A stretch of 64,000 nucleotides of DNA from NCBI GenBank assembly GCA_027941995.1, contig CP115966.1:1178001-1242000 (forward strand). Direction: 5' to 3'. The first letter of the stretch is position 1, and each line of letters opens with the position of its first letter. The DNA comes from Erythrobacteraceae bacterium WH01K. GTDB lineage: Bacteria > Pseudomonadota > Alphaproteobacteria > Sphingomonadales > Sphingomonadaceae. The position numbers and the translations under genes were made by a program. Of the stretch, positions 18,811-27,254 are shown in pieces. A model generated the notes under the pieces. The model worked only from the letters and a program-made list of their open reading frames with translations, did not search any database and was not told the DNA's origin.

Positions 18811-19737
18811 TCAGCCCGGCGCCTGTTCCACCTGATCCGCGGCGCGCGACTGCATGTTCCGGTGGATGACCGTGGGCGAAAAACCCGCCCCGCGCAAGAC
18901 CTGCGCCATCGTCTGGGCGGTATAGACACTGCGATGTCGCCCGCCGGTGCAGCCGAAGGCAATGTGCAGATAGGCGCGCCCTTGCGCCTCGTATCGCGGC
19001 AACAGGTCCAGCACGAGGTCGCTTATGCGGACGAAACTTTCCGCGAAGGCAGGCTGCGCGGCGATGTAATCCGCCACCGGCCGGTCGAGGCCCGTCTGTT
19101 CGCGCAGGTCCGCCTCCCAATGCGGATTGTCGAGGAACCGCATGTCGAAGACCAGGTCGGCAAGGGGCGGCATCCCCTTGGAGTATCCGAAGCTGCTGAC
19201 CGTCACATGGAGGGATTGCGGCGTCGAACCTTCGAACCGTTCGCGCACGGTCTGCTGCAGTTCGTTGGTCGCAAGGTCCGTCGTGTCGATCAGGACGTCG
19301 GCCCAGCGCCTGAGCGGGGCGAGCAGTTCGCGTTCCGACAGGATGCCGTCGCGCGCGGAACGCCCCTGCGCCATGGGATGCCGCCGACGCGTCTCGTTAT
19401 AACGGCGCTCCAGCTCGCCGCTTGCGCAGTCGATGAACAGGGTCGCGATATCGAGATCGCTGCGTTCGGCGAGGCGTTTGACCTGCGCGATGATGTCGGA
19501 AGGCACGAAGCCGCGCGTTCGCGAGTCGAATCCGATGGCGAGCGGGGGATGGTCGGCCCCGTCGTCCGCCTCGCTCACCAAGCGGTCAAGCAGGCGGACG
19601 GGAAAGTTGTCGATCGCCTCCCAGCCGAGATCTTCCAGCACGTTGAGTGCCGTGGTCTTCCCGGCTCCGGACATGCCGGTGACCAGCAGGACGCGCTGCG
19701 GTCCTTGCGCGGGAGAAGAGGGCGACTCGGCTGCCAT
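18811..19737 (-). CDS. rapZ: RNase adapter protein RapZ
   Basis: 308 residues. Walker A GMSGAGKTT at 21-29, then the RapZ-specific block FDSRTRGF and a C-terminal domain with LHIAFGCTGGRHRSVY, the small-metabolite/RNA-binding region. In enterobacteria RapZ presents GlmZ sRNA to RNase E and controls cell-wall amino-sugar supply; in this group the link is with the PTS cluster in which it lies. Overall length and motifs are standard. Confidence 0.95.
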   Translation of the reverse strand: MAAESPSSPAQGPQRVLLVTGMSGAGKTTALNVLEDLGWEAIDNFPVRLLDRLVSEADDGADHPPLAIGFDSRTRGFVPSDIIAQVKRLAERSDLDIATLFIDCASGELERRYNETRRRHPMAQGRSARDGILSERELLAPLRRWADVLIDTTDLATNELQQTVRERFEGSTPQSLHVTVSSFGYSKGMPPLADLVFDMRFLDNPHWEADLREQTGLDRPVADYIAAQPAFAESFVRISDLVLDLLPRYEAQGRAYLHIAFGCTGGRHRSVYTAQTMAQVLRGAGFSPTVIHRNMQSRAADQVEQAPG

Positions 19738-19824
19738 CAGGTCTGGGGCGTTCGCGTATTTGCGGTTCGAGGGGAAGGGGCAATCGACCAGCGCGCTCGT
19801 TCGACCACCGGCATACGGGACCGC

Positions 19825-20244
19825 TTATGCAAGTCCGTGCATCGCGAGCGCCTGCTCGATCCGCAAGGCCGACGTCCAGTCGGTGCGCCCAAGCTGCATG
19901 ACCGGGATGGCTATGCCCAGCATTTCCCGCCGGGGCAGTGTCTCGGGGAACCGCTCGCCTTCCGTGCCCAGTTCCACCAGCAGGGAGACCGGGGCCTGTG
20001 TGACGGGAAAGGTAAGCAGGCCCACCCCGCGCAATTCCAGCAAGCCCTCGATATTGGGTGGGGGAGAAGCAAGCAGCGCATCCGCATCGAGGCGCAGCGC
20101 TACACCATCGTCGCCGATCAATTTTGCGCCGCGGTCGATGAGGGCAAAAGCGAGCGAGGATTTTCCGCTGCCCGGTTTCCCCGTGATCACGACCGCACGC
20201 TGCCTTATGGCCACGGCGCTTGCCTGCATCAGCAAGGGACGCAC
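19825..20244 (-). CDS. hprK: HPr kinase/phosphorylase, short alphaproteobacterial form
   Basis: 139 residues from a GTG at 20244 (ATG at 20229 is an alternative, giving MQASAVAI). Only the catalytic C-terminal domain of HprK is present: Walker A ITGKPGSGKSS, then DRGAKLIGDDGVAL and the HprK loop. The N-terminal domain of the Firmicute enzyme is missing, which is normal for alphaproteobacteria. It phosphorylates HPr on serine in response to metabolic state. It lies 7 bp behind chvG, linking the two-component system with the PTS. Confidence 0.9.
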   Translation of the reverse strand: MRPLLMQASAVAIRQRAVVITGKPGSGKSSLAFALIDRGAKLIGDDGVALRLDADALLASPPPNIEGLLELRGVGLLTFPVTQAPVSLLVELGTEGERFPETLPRREMLGIAIPVMQLGRTDWTSALRIEQALAMHGLA

Positions 20245-20251
20245 CCGTGCA

Positions 20252-21865
20252 TCATCGTCTCGCGTCGCCGGTTGGCGCTTCGGGCAGGAAGATGGTCAGG
20301 CATGCGCCCTGCTGACCGTCTTCCCGGTCGCTCACCTCGAGCGAACCGCCATGGGCCTCTGTAATGGTGCGTCCGATCGCCAGGCCAAGACCGCTGTGGT
20401 TCCCGAAATCCTCTTCGTCCGGCCGCACGGAGTGGAAGCGCCGGAACACCTTCTCGCGCTCGGTGGCAGGGATACCGGGTCCCTGGTCGGCCACGGTCAG
20501 GGCGATGCAATCGTCCACGTGTGACAAAGTGACTTCGATCACCCCGCCGGGAGGGGAGAAGGATACTGCGTTGTCGAGCAGGTTTTCCACCACGCGTTCC
20601 ATCCGGATCGGAACCCCGCGAACGAAGCTGGGGCTGGCCGGCTTTGTCAGGATGATCTCGTGACCACGATTGAGCTCGCGGTCTTCGCGGGTGACGATGA
20701 TGTTCTCTGCCAATTCGGCCAAATCGAAGGTTTCGAACACGGCGCGCGAGATCTCGGCATCGACGCGGCTGGCGTCGGAAATTTCCGTCACCAGGCGATC
20801 GATGCGGCGAACATCGTGGCTCGCAATGTCGAGAAGCTGGCCCCGCAATTCCGCATCCTGCACCGTGGTCAGCGAATCGACCGCGCTGCGCAGGGAAGCG
20901 AGCGGGTTCTTGATCTCGTGCGCCACATCGGCGGCGAAATGCTCGGTCGCGTCGATACGCTGGCGAAGCGCCTCGGTCATGTCGGAAACGGAGCGGGCGA
21001 GCAGGCCGATCTCGTCCCGCCGTTCGGGCAGCCGAGGCACTTCCACGTCGCGCTCGCGCCCGAGGCGGACCCTGCTGGCTGCGCGCGACAGGGTCTGGAG
21101 GGGCTTCACGATGGTCCGGGCGAGGAACAGCGACAACAGGATCGAGGCGAGCAGGGTGAGGGCAACCCCGATGCCGAGCGTGGAGCGGGCGGCGCGAACC
21201 GATTCGGTGATGTCTATGGCATTGCGGGTCGTCAGCAGTGTCGCCCCGTTCAGGCCGACAGGAGCCGCGGCGGTGATGACCGGCGTTCCGTCCGGCGCGT
21301 CGCGCAGTACGATCTGGCTGACGCCCTGTTCCCGGGCGCGAACGAGCTCGGGCCAGGGTTCCGCAGTGGTGGCTTCGGGCTCGATATAGTCGGGAACTGG
21401 CTCCGCGCTGACCACGGTGTCTACCATCCGGTCAAGCCAGCGGGCGAAGCGCAGTCCGAATTCATCGTCTGCCGGATCGTCCAGCGTGAAGCGCGGTTCG
21501 TCCAGCTCGAAACTGTCGGCCCACAGCAAGCCTTCCGAATCGAACATTCGCAAGCGCATGTCCTGTTCCTTGCCGATCTGGATCAGCAGCGCTTCCTGCC
21601 TCTCCCGCGTGGCGCCCGCCAGGGCCTCCGCGGTGATCTGCGCCTCTATTCGCGCCAGCTTGTACCGTTCGTCCAACAGCTGGGCGCGATACGAATCGAG
21701 ATAGAAGATACCCCCGCCCAGCAGGGCAAGCGGCAGGATGTTGACCGCCAGGATTCGCGCAGTCAGCGACACGCGGTCGAACAGGCTCATCCGGTCGAGG
21801 GCGCGGGACGGATCGACCGGGAGCCGCGATTTCAGGGAAGACTGCACGGGCGCCGTCTCAGCCAT
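20252..21865 (-). CDS. chvG: Sensor histidine kinase ChvG (ExoS-type)
   Basis: 537 residues. A first membrane helix at about 36-55 and a second (TLGIGVALTLLASILLSLFLA) flank a periplasmic sensor of about 200 residues. HAMP follows, then the H-box HFAADVAHEIKNPLASL, N-box VVENLLDNAVSFSPPGG and G boxes DQGPGIP and GLGLAIG. ChvG senses acid or envelope stress in rhizobia and agrobacteria and phosphorylates ChvI. The gene starts eight bases after chvI and precedes hprK, the conserved order. Confidence 0.95.
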   Translation of the reverse strand: MAETAPVQSSLKSRLPVDPSRALDRMSLFDRVSLTARILAVNILPLALLGGGIFYLDSYRAQLLDERYKLARIEAQITAEALAGATRERQEALLIQIGKEQDMRLRMFDSEGLLWADSFELDEPRFTLDDPADDEFGLRFARWLDRMVDTVVSAEPVPDYIEPEATTAEPWPELVRAREQGVSQIVLRDAPDGTPVITAAAPVGLNGATLLTTRNAIDITESVRAARSTLGIGVALTLLASILLSLFLARTIVKPLQTLSRAASRVRLGRERDVEVPRLPERRDEIGLLARSVSDMTEALRQRIDATEHFAADVAHEIKNPLASLRSAVDSLTTVQDAELRGQLLDIASHDVRRIDRLVTEISDASRVDAEISRAVFETFDLAELAENIIVTREDRELNRGHEIILTKPASPSFVRGVPIRMERVVENLLDNAVSFSPPGGVIEVTLSHVDDCIALTVADQGPGIPATEREKVFRRFHSVRPDEEDFGNHSGLGLAIGRTITEAHGGSLEVSDREDGQQGACLTIFLPEAPTGDARR

Positions 21866-21873
21866 GGACAAGG

Positions 21874-22686
21874 CTACCCATCGGCGAAGCTGTAGCCTGC
21901 GCCGTAGAGTGTTTCGATCGCGGAAAATTCCGCATCGACCTTGCGGAATTTGCGTCGCATCCGCTTGATGTGGCTGTCCACGGTCCGGTCGTCGACGAAG
22001 ATGTCGTCCGGGTAGGCGGCATCCATCAACTGGTTGCGGCTCTTGATGACGCCGGGCCGCACGGCCAGCGCCATCAGGATCAGGAACTCGGTTACGGTCA
22101 GGGAAACGGGCTGGCCGTCCCATGTCACGTGATGGCGCGCCGGATCCATTGTCAGGCGCCCGCGCTGTATCGTCTCGCGCGTCTGCGGGGTTTCTTCCGG
22201 CGTGTCGGCCAGCGGACCGTCGGTCGCCCCGCTCCGACGCAGGATGACGCGGATACGGGCAAGCAGGAGGCGCAGACTGAACGGCTTTGCGATGTAATCG
22301 TCCGCGCCCATTTGCAGGCCCGCTTCCTCGTCCCGCTCGTCGTCCTTGCTGGTCAGGAAGATGACCGGCAGGCGCGAATGTTCGCGCAGCCGGCGCAGCA
22401 ATTCCATCCCGTCCATGCGCGGCATCTTGATATCGAATACGGCAAGGTCTGGCGGGTTCTCGAGCAGGGCCTTGAGCGCGTTTTCTCCGTCGGAATAGAC
22501 GCGGGTCGCGTAGCCTTCCGACTGAAGAGCGATAGATACGGTGGTCAGGATATTGCGATCATCGTCGACCAGAGCGATGACGCGGCCGCCGGCCGGCCCC
22601 CTCGTTTCCGGACCCGCCGGTTCCGCGCCGGTCACGCCGTTCGAATGTCCGCCGATGCTTTCGGGGAGGTCCTGCTCGCTTGCCAT
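21874..22686 (-). CDS. chvI: Response regulator ChvI (OmpR family)
   Basis: 270 residues. An extra N-terminal stretch of about 35 residues precedes the receiver domain ([12 protein letters not shown]; phospho-Asp in [12 protein letters not shown]; switch Lys in DDYIAKPF). The C-terminal winged helix shows [16 protein letters not shown] and [18 protein letters not shown], as in ChvI/ExoI. The start at 22686 is the first ATG; a start closer to the receiver is possible. It is divergent from pckA, a gene tied to ChvGI control in agrobacteria (family knowledge). Confidence 0.95.
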   Translation of the reverse strand: MASEQDLPESIGGHSNGVTGAEPAGPETRGPAGGRVIALVDDDRNILTTVSIALQSEGYATRVYSDGENALKALLENPPDLAVFDIKMPRMDGMELLRRLREHSRLPVIFLTSKDDERDEEAGLQMGADDYIAKPFSLRLLLARIRVILRRSGATDGPLADTPEETPQTRETIQRGRLTMDPARHHVTWDGQPVSLTVTEFLILMALAVRPGVIKSRNQLMDAAYPDDIFVDDRTVDSHIKRMRRKFRKVDAEFSAIETLYGAGYSFADG

Positions 22687-22764
22687 GACCAAGGAAGTAG
22701 CGACTGGCCGCCGCCAAGACAACGCATCACCGCATCTTCCCGGCGTGAAGTTTGCGCGCCGCGT

Positions 22765-22806
22765 TTGACCTTGCAGCTTCCTGTCCCTATGCGCTTTCCA
22801 AAGCGC
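22765..22806 (+). promoter_or_regulatory. pckA promoter with palindromic operator at the start site
   Basis: TTGACC (22765-22770), 17 bp, TATGCG (22788-22793) form a plausible sigma-70 promoter. GCGCTTT-CC-AAAGCGC (22791-22806) is a perfect 7-bp-arm palindrome overlapping the expected transcription start, the usual place for a repressor or activator site. The leader to the GTG is about 85 bases. Confidence 0.5.
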
Positions 22807-22889
22807 CCGCGCATACCTATGCACACCGGCAGGCGCAGCCATGGTCCGGGCGTCAATCCGGCCACATTCAGGTTCAGGAGACTTCGAGC

Positions 22890-24479
22890 GTGAGCGTGCC
22901 GCTTTCCCATTCACTCGCCGACCAGGGCATCGCGACCGATGCCACCATTCATGTCAACCTGACGTCGGAAGAACTGACGCAGGCAGCACTCGACAATGGC
23001 GAGGGCAAGCGTGCGAAAAACGGTCCGCTGGTCGTGGAAACGGGCAAGCACACCGGCCGCAGCGCGAAGGACAAGTTCATCGTCCGCAACGGCGAGACGG
23101 AAGACACGGTGTGGTGGGACAACAACGCCTCCATGCAGCCCGAGCATTTTGCCGCGCTGAAGGCCGATTTCATGGACGCCGTGGCGAAGCGCGACACGCT
23201 CTATGTCGCCGACCTGTTCGGCGGTTCGCAGCCGGAACACCGGGTGAAGGTGCGGGTGATCAACCAGTTCGCCTGGCACAACCAGTTCATCCGCACGCTG
23301 CTGTGCCGACCGACCGAGGCGGAGCTGGGCGGTTTCGTGCCGGAATACACGATCATCGACCTGCCCGACTTCAAGGCCGATCCTGAGCGGCACGGGACGC
23401 GCAGCGAGACGGTGATCGCGGTCAACCTCGAAGAGAAGCTCGTCCTGATCGGCGGCACGCAATATGCCGGCGAGATGAAGAAGAGCGTCTTCGGCATCCT
23501 CAACTACCTGCTGCCGCCCAAGGGCGTGATGCCGATGCATTGTTCGGCCAATATCGGGCCCGACGGCAAGACGGCCGTGTTCTTCGGCCTTTCCGGTACC
23601 GGCAAGACGACCCTGTCGGCGGATGCCAGCCGCACGCTGATCGGCGATGACGAGCATGGCTGGTCCGACACCGCTGTCTTCAATTTCGAAGGCGGTTGCT
23701 ACGCCAAGATGATCCGTCTCGATCCCGAGGCCGAGCCGGAAATCTACGCCACCACGCAGATGGAGGGCACAGTCCTCGAAAACGTAGTGATGGACGAAAA
23801 CGGTGAGATCGACCTCGACGACAACTCGTTGGCCGAAAACACGCGCGGCGCCTATCCGCTGAGCAGCATCCCCAATACCAGCGAAGACAATATGGGCCCG
23901 CCGCCCAGCAACGTCATCATGCTGACGGCCGATGCGTTCGGCGTGCTGCCCCCGATCGCGCGGCTGACGCCCGACCAGGCAATGTACCACTTCCTGTCGG
24001 GCTACACCGCGAAGGTCGCCGGGACCGAAATCGGCGTGACCGAGCCGGAGGCAACGTTCAGCACCTGCTTCGGCGCACCCTTCATGCCGCGTCACCCGAG
24101 CGTCTACGGCAACCTCCTGAAGAAGCGCATCGCCGATGGCGGCGCGCAGTGCTGGCTGGTCAATACCGGCTGGACGGGCGGCAAGTACGGTACCGGCAAC
24201 CGCATGCCGATCAAGGCGACCCGCGCGCTGCTGAACGCCGCGCTCGACGGCAGCCTGAACGATGCCGAGTTCCGCAAGGACCCCAATTTCGGCTTCGACG
24301 TGCCGGTCAGCGTGGAAGGTGTCGATGACGGCATCCTCGATCCGCGTTCGACCTGGTCCGATCCGGAAGAATACGACCGCACCGCGCAGAAGCTGGTTCA
24401 TCTGTTCGTGGACAATTTCGAACCCTTCGCCGCGCATGTCGACGAAGGCGTTCGCAAGGCTGCGCCTGCCGCCGCCTGA
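22890..24479 (+). CDS. pckA: Phosphoenolpyruvate carboxykinase (ATP)
   Basis: Converts oxaloacetate and ATP to PEP and CO2 for gluconeogenesis. 529 residues from a GTG at 22890, with AGGAG nine bases upstream. The kinase-1a P-loop is [13 protein letters not shown], kinase-2 IGDDEHGW, and the PCK-specific loop [13 protein letters not shown]. Mn-ligand and substrate residues in the HxANIGPDG region are present. Divergent from chvI with 203 bp between. A strong terminator follows. Confidence 0.97.
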   Translation: MSVPLSHSLADQGIATDATIHVNLTSEELTQAALDNGEGKRAKNGPLVVETGKHTGRSAKDKFIVRNGETEDTVWWDNNASMQPEHFAALKADFMDAVAKRDTLYVADLFGGSQPEHRVKVRVINQFAWHNQFIRTLLCRPTEAELGGFVPEYTIIDLPDFKADPERHGTRSETVIAVNLEEKLVLIGGTQYAGEMKKSVFGILNYLLPPKGVMPMHCSANIGPDGKTAVFFGLSGTGKTTLSADASRTLIGDDEHGWSDTAVFNFEGGCYAKMIRLDPEAEPEIYATTQMEGTVLENVVMDENGEIDLDDNSLAENTRGAYPLSSIPNTSEDNMGPPPSNVIMLTADAFGVLPPIARLTPDQAMYHFLSGYTAKVAGTEIGVTEPEATFSTCFGAPFMPRHPSVYGNLLKKRIADGGAQCWLVNTGWTGGKYGTGNRMPIKATRALLNAALDGSLNDAEFRKDPNFGFDVPVSVEGVDDGILDPRSTWSDPEEYDRTAQKLVHLFVDNFEPFAAHVDEGVRKAAPAAA

Positions 24480-24503
24480 CACCGGTTTTACAGTTGGAGA
24501 GGG

Positions 24504-24542
24504 AAGGCCTCGCCGGTGTTCGAGCACCGGCGGGGCCTTTTT
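24504..24542 (+). terminator. Rho-independent terminator after pckA
   Basis: A 15-bp stem with one G-T pair, AAGGCCTCGCCGGTG (24504-24518) with CACCGGCGGGGCCTT (24525-24539), a six-base loop and a run of five T. Confidence 0.93.
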
Positions 24543-24605
24543 CTTGCGCAATCGGCCGGTCGCTCTAGATTGCGGAACGGGTCGCTTGAACCGAAGGAGG
24601 AAAAG

Positions 24606-24965
24606 GTGGGAATTTTCGATACGATCATGGGTCAGATGGGCCAGCATGCCGACGTCGCCAACATGGCGGAAAAACTGGGCCTCGATCCCGCCATGGCGGA
24701 AAAGGCCATCGCCGCGCTTGGGCAGGCGCACGGCGAGGAAGGCGACACGGTCGAAGGCGCCGCGGCCAAGACCGGCCTCGACCAGGACACGCTCAGCAAT
24801 ATCGTGGAGCAGATCGGCGGCGAGGGTTCGCTCGGCCAGTATGCCGACACTTTGAAAGACAACCCCGCTGCCAGCGGCATCCTCGGGATGCTGGACCGGG
24901 ATGGCGACGGAAATCCGCTCAACGACATCGCAGGGATGGCCGGCAAATTCTTCGGAAAGAAATAG
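24606..24965 (+). CDS. DUF937-like small protein
   Basis: 119 residues from a GTG at 24606 preceded by AAGGAGG. Helical sequence of the DUF937 kind (GIFDTIMGQMGQHADVANMA) with a calcium-loop-like DRDGDGNPLND near the C-terminus, followed by a hydrophobic GMAGKFFGKK tail. No signal peptide. The next gene encodes a related but more glycine-rich DUF937 protein. Function is unknown for the family. Confidence 0.7.
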   Translation: MGIFDTIMGQMGQHADVANMAEKLGLDPAMAEKAIAALGQAHGEEGDTVEGAAAKTGLDQDTLSNIVEQIGGEGSLGQYADTLKDNPAASGILGMLDRDGDGNPLNDIAGMAGKFFGKK

Positions 24966-25014
24966 GCGTCCGCCCGTTTCCAACCCCGACATTCACTTTT
25001 CGGGGAGAGAAGAC

Positions 25015-25524
25015 ATGAGCCTTGCACAGATCCTTCAGCAATCGGGCGTCATCGACAGCATGGCGGGCGAACTGGGTATCGATGAACAGACCGCGCGAGT
25101 CGGCGCAGGTGCGCTTCTGCCGGCCATTGTGGCCGGTATGGGGCGAACCTCCGCCGGTTCGTCCGGTCTTGGCGGGTTGGCAGGAGCTATCCTCGGCGGC
25201 GGCGGCGGCGGTATGCTGGACGCTGTCCTCGGCAAGGAGCCGACGCCGACGCGGAACGGCAACGACATCCTCGGCACGATCTTCGGCAACAAGGATGTGA
25301 GCCGTTCGGTCGCCGGCGAAGTCGCCAGCATGACCGGGATCGACGAAGGGGTCCTGAAAAAGATGCTGCCGATACTCGCAATGGCCGTGGCGGGTTACAT
25401 GGCGAAGCAGGCCACCGGAGCAACCGGCACCGGGGGTATCGGCGGTAGCGTCGGCGGCGGAGCCGGTGGCGGGGCGCTCGGCGGAATACTCGGTTCGATT
25501 ATCGGGAATCTTGCACGCCGCTAG
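25015..25524 (+). CDS. DUF937-family glycine-rich protein
   Basis: 169 residues. N-terminal DUF937-like helices (SLAQILQQSGVIDSMAGELG, LLPAIVAGMG) then a segment with repeated GG (LGGLAGAILGGGGGG) and a C-terminal glycine-rich tail after TGIDEGVLKKMLPILAM. GGGGAGAGA precedes the ATG. It ends in a CTAG that is also the stop codon of the convergent flavoprotein gene, so the two genes share four bases. Confidence 0.7.
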   Translation: MSLAQILQQSGVIDSMAGELGIDEQTARVGAGALLPAIVAGMGRTSAGSSGLGGLAGAILGGGGGGMLDAVLGKEPTPTRNGNDILGTIFGNKDVSRSVAGEVASMTGIDEGVLKKMLPILAMAVAGYMAKQATGATGTGGIGGSVGGGAGGGALGGILGSIIGNLARR

Positions 25525-27182
25525 GCAGCGCTTTTTTCCGGCGGGGGCGGGTTCGCCTCCGCCTCTTCCTGCTCGCGCCGCGCGAGATAGTTCCAGATTT
25601 CCGAAATCACGACCGAGCCTTCTCCGACGGCACTGGCGACCCGCTTGACGGACCCCGCGCGCACGTCGCCAACGGCATAGATACCGTCGCAGGACGTTTC
25701 ATATTGCGAGGAACGTCCGGCATTCTCGCCGGTCTGGACGAATCCGCGCTCGTCTACCTCGGCCAGATCGCTCAGCCACTGTGTGTTGGGCGCCGCCCCG
25801 ATCATGATGAACAGGGCGGACGTCTCCATGTCCCGGTCTCCATCGGGTCCGCTGAGGGTGACGCCTTCCAGCCAGTCGTCGCCGCGCAAGGCCGTGACTT
25901 CGGTATTGTAATGGATCGTGATCCTGGGGTCCGCCTCCAGCCGCTGGCTGAGATAGCTCGACATCGATGCGGCAAGGGAATCGCCGCGCACGACGATGTG
26001 CAGGTGCTTGGCCGTACGGCTGAGATGCATCGCGGCCTGTCCCGCAGAATTGCCGCCTCCGACCACCACGGCCTCCGTATTGCGGCAGAACCGGGCCTCC
26101 ATCTCGGTCGCCGCGTAGAAGACGCCGCCACCTTCCAGTTCCTCGAGCCTGTCCAGGGTCAGCCGGCGGTATTGGACGCCGGTGCTGACCAGCACGGCCT
26201 TCGCGCAGACGATGTCCCCGTCGTCGAGGGCCGCGCAGAACGTGCCGTCCGCCCGGCGCTTGAGCCCCTCGACCCGCCGCGGCATGGCAAAGCGCGTGCC
26301 GAATTTCAGCGCCTGTATCTGTCCGCGATAGACGAGGTCCGTGCCGCTGATCCCGGTGGGGAAGCCCATGAAGTTCTCGATCCGGCTCGACGTGCCCGCC
26401 TGCCCGCCGATGGCAGTGTCTTCGATGACGAGCGCGCAAAGCCCTTCGCTTCCGGCATAGACGGCAGCCGCAACGCCGGCAGGCCCGCCGCCCACGATCA
26501 GGATGTCGTAAAGCGTCTCCCGGCACACATCGAGATCGAGATTGAGGCGCTGCGCGATCTTGCGCGGCGTCGGATCGTCCAGGATTTCGTCCTTGGCGAA
26601 TATGACCGACGGTTCGTGTCCGGCCAGATTGCAAACGCCCACGGTTTCCTCGTCCGACCCGTCCAGATCGAAGCTCTGGAAGGGGATGCGGTTGCGTGAC
26701 AGGAATTGCTCGACATTGCGCACGGCACTGTCGCGGTCGGCCCCGATGATCTTGATTGAACTGTTGCGCGCCTCGAACTGGCGGCGCCTGCGCGCGGCGA
26801 ACACCGTGATGACGTGATCCGACAATTCGGGCACGCGGCCCATCAACTCCAGCATTTCGAGGCGAGGCACCTCGATCGTGCGCGTCTCCTTTGCAGCGCG
26901 CATCGGCAGGAAGATGGCACCCGCATTGAGGAAGGAAAGTTCGCCCATGAACTGCGTCGGGCCGAGCGAGGCATTGATCATGCGTTCGCCCGAATAGGGA
27001 TCGACGACCTCGATCTCACCTTCGACGACATAGACGAAGCGGTCCAGCACATCGCCGACCTTTGCCACCATGTCCCCGCGTGCATAGGTCACTTCCGTGC
27101 CGATATCGCAGATCATCGCGACATGCGCATCGGACAATGGGACGCGCTTCAGCGTCTCCAGGTCTTCACCGAAATTTTCCAT
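25521..27182 (-). CDS. Cyclic-nucleotide-binding domain plus thioredoxin reductase-like flavoprotein, no CxxC
   Basis: 553 residues in three parts. Residues about 10-135: cNMP-binding beta-roll (YVVEGEIEVVDPYSGE, GELSFLNAGAIF). Residues about 140-215: thioredoxin/glutaredoxin-like spacer domain. Residues 225-545: FAD/NAD(P) two-dinucleotide fold with GGGPAG (231-236), GGGNSA (375-380) and a TrxR-style C-terminal YAVGDVRAG. Where thioredoxin reductase has the redox CATC, this protein has AATE (357-360), so it cannot be a dithiol reductase. It probably couples a ligand signal to NAD(P)H oxidation (inference). Confidence 0.85.
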   Translation of the reverse strand: MENFGEDLETLKRVPLSDAHVAMICDIGTEVTYARGDMVAKVGDVLDRFVYVVEGEIEVVDPYSGERMINASLGPTQFMGELSFLNAGAIFLPMRAAKETRTIEVPRLEMLELMGRVPELSDHVITVFAARRRRQFEARNSSIKIIGADRDSAVRNVEQFLSRNRIPFQSFDLDGSDEETVGVCNLAGHEPSVIFAKDEILDDPTPRKIAQRLNLDLDVCRETLYDILIVGGGPAGVAAAVYAGSEGLCALVIEDTAIGGQAGTSSRIENFMGFPTGISGTDLVYRGQIQALKFGTRFAMPRRVEGLKRRADGTFCAALDDGDIVCAKAVLVSTGVQYRRLTLDRLEELEGGGVFYAATEMEARFCRNTEAVVVGGGNSAGQAAMHLSRTAKHLHIVVRGDSLAASMSSYLSQRLEADPRITIHYNTEVTALRGDDWLEGVTLSGPDGDRDMETSALFIMIGAAPNTQWLSDLAEVDERGFVQTGENAGRSSQYETSCDGIYAVGDVRAGSVKRVASAVGEGSVVISEIWNYLARREQEEAEANPPPPEKSAA

Positions 27183-27254
27183 GGGCGAAACGATACATCC
27201 GCCGCTGCAAAATAGCTACGGTCTGACGCCGCGTTGCTGCCGGGCCGCGGGTTG

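Noticed and set aside
18755-19120. Upstream extension of the EIIA frame
   Set aside because: Antisense-free but overlapping rapZ in another frame on the same strand, with no similarity to EIIA.
22911-24992. 693-codon open frame antisense to pckA and the DUF937 gene
   Set aside because: High-GC shadow: pckA on the other strand has complete catalytic motifs and this frame has no recognisable domain.
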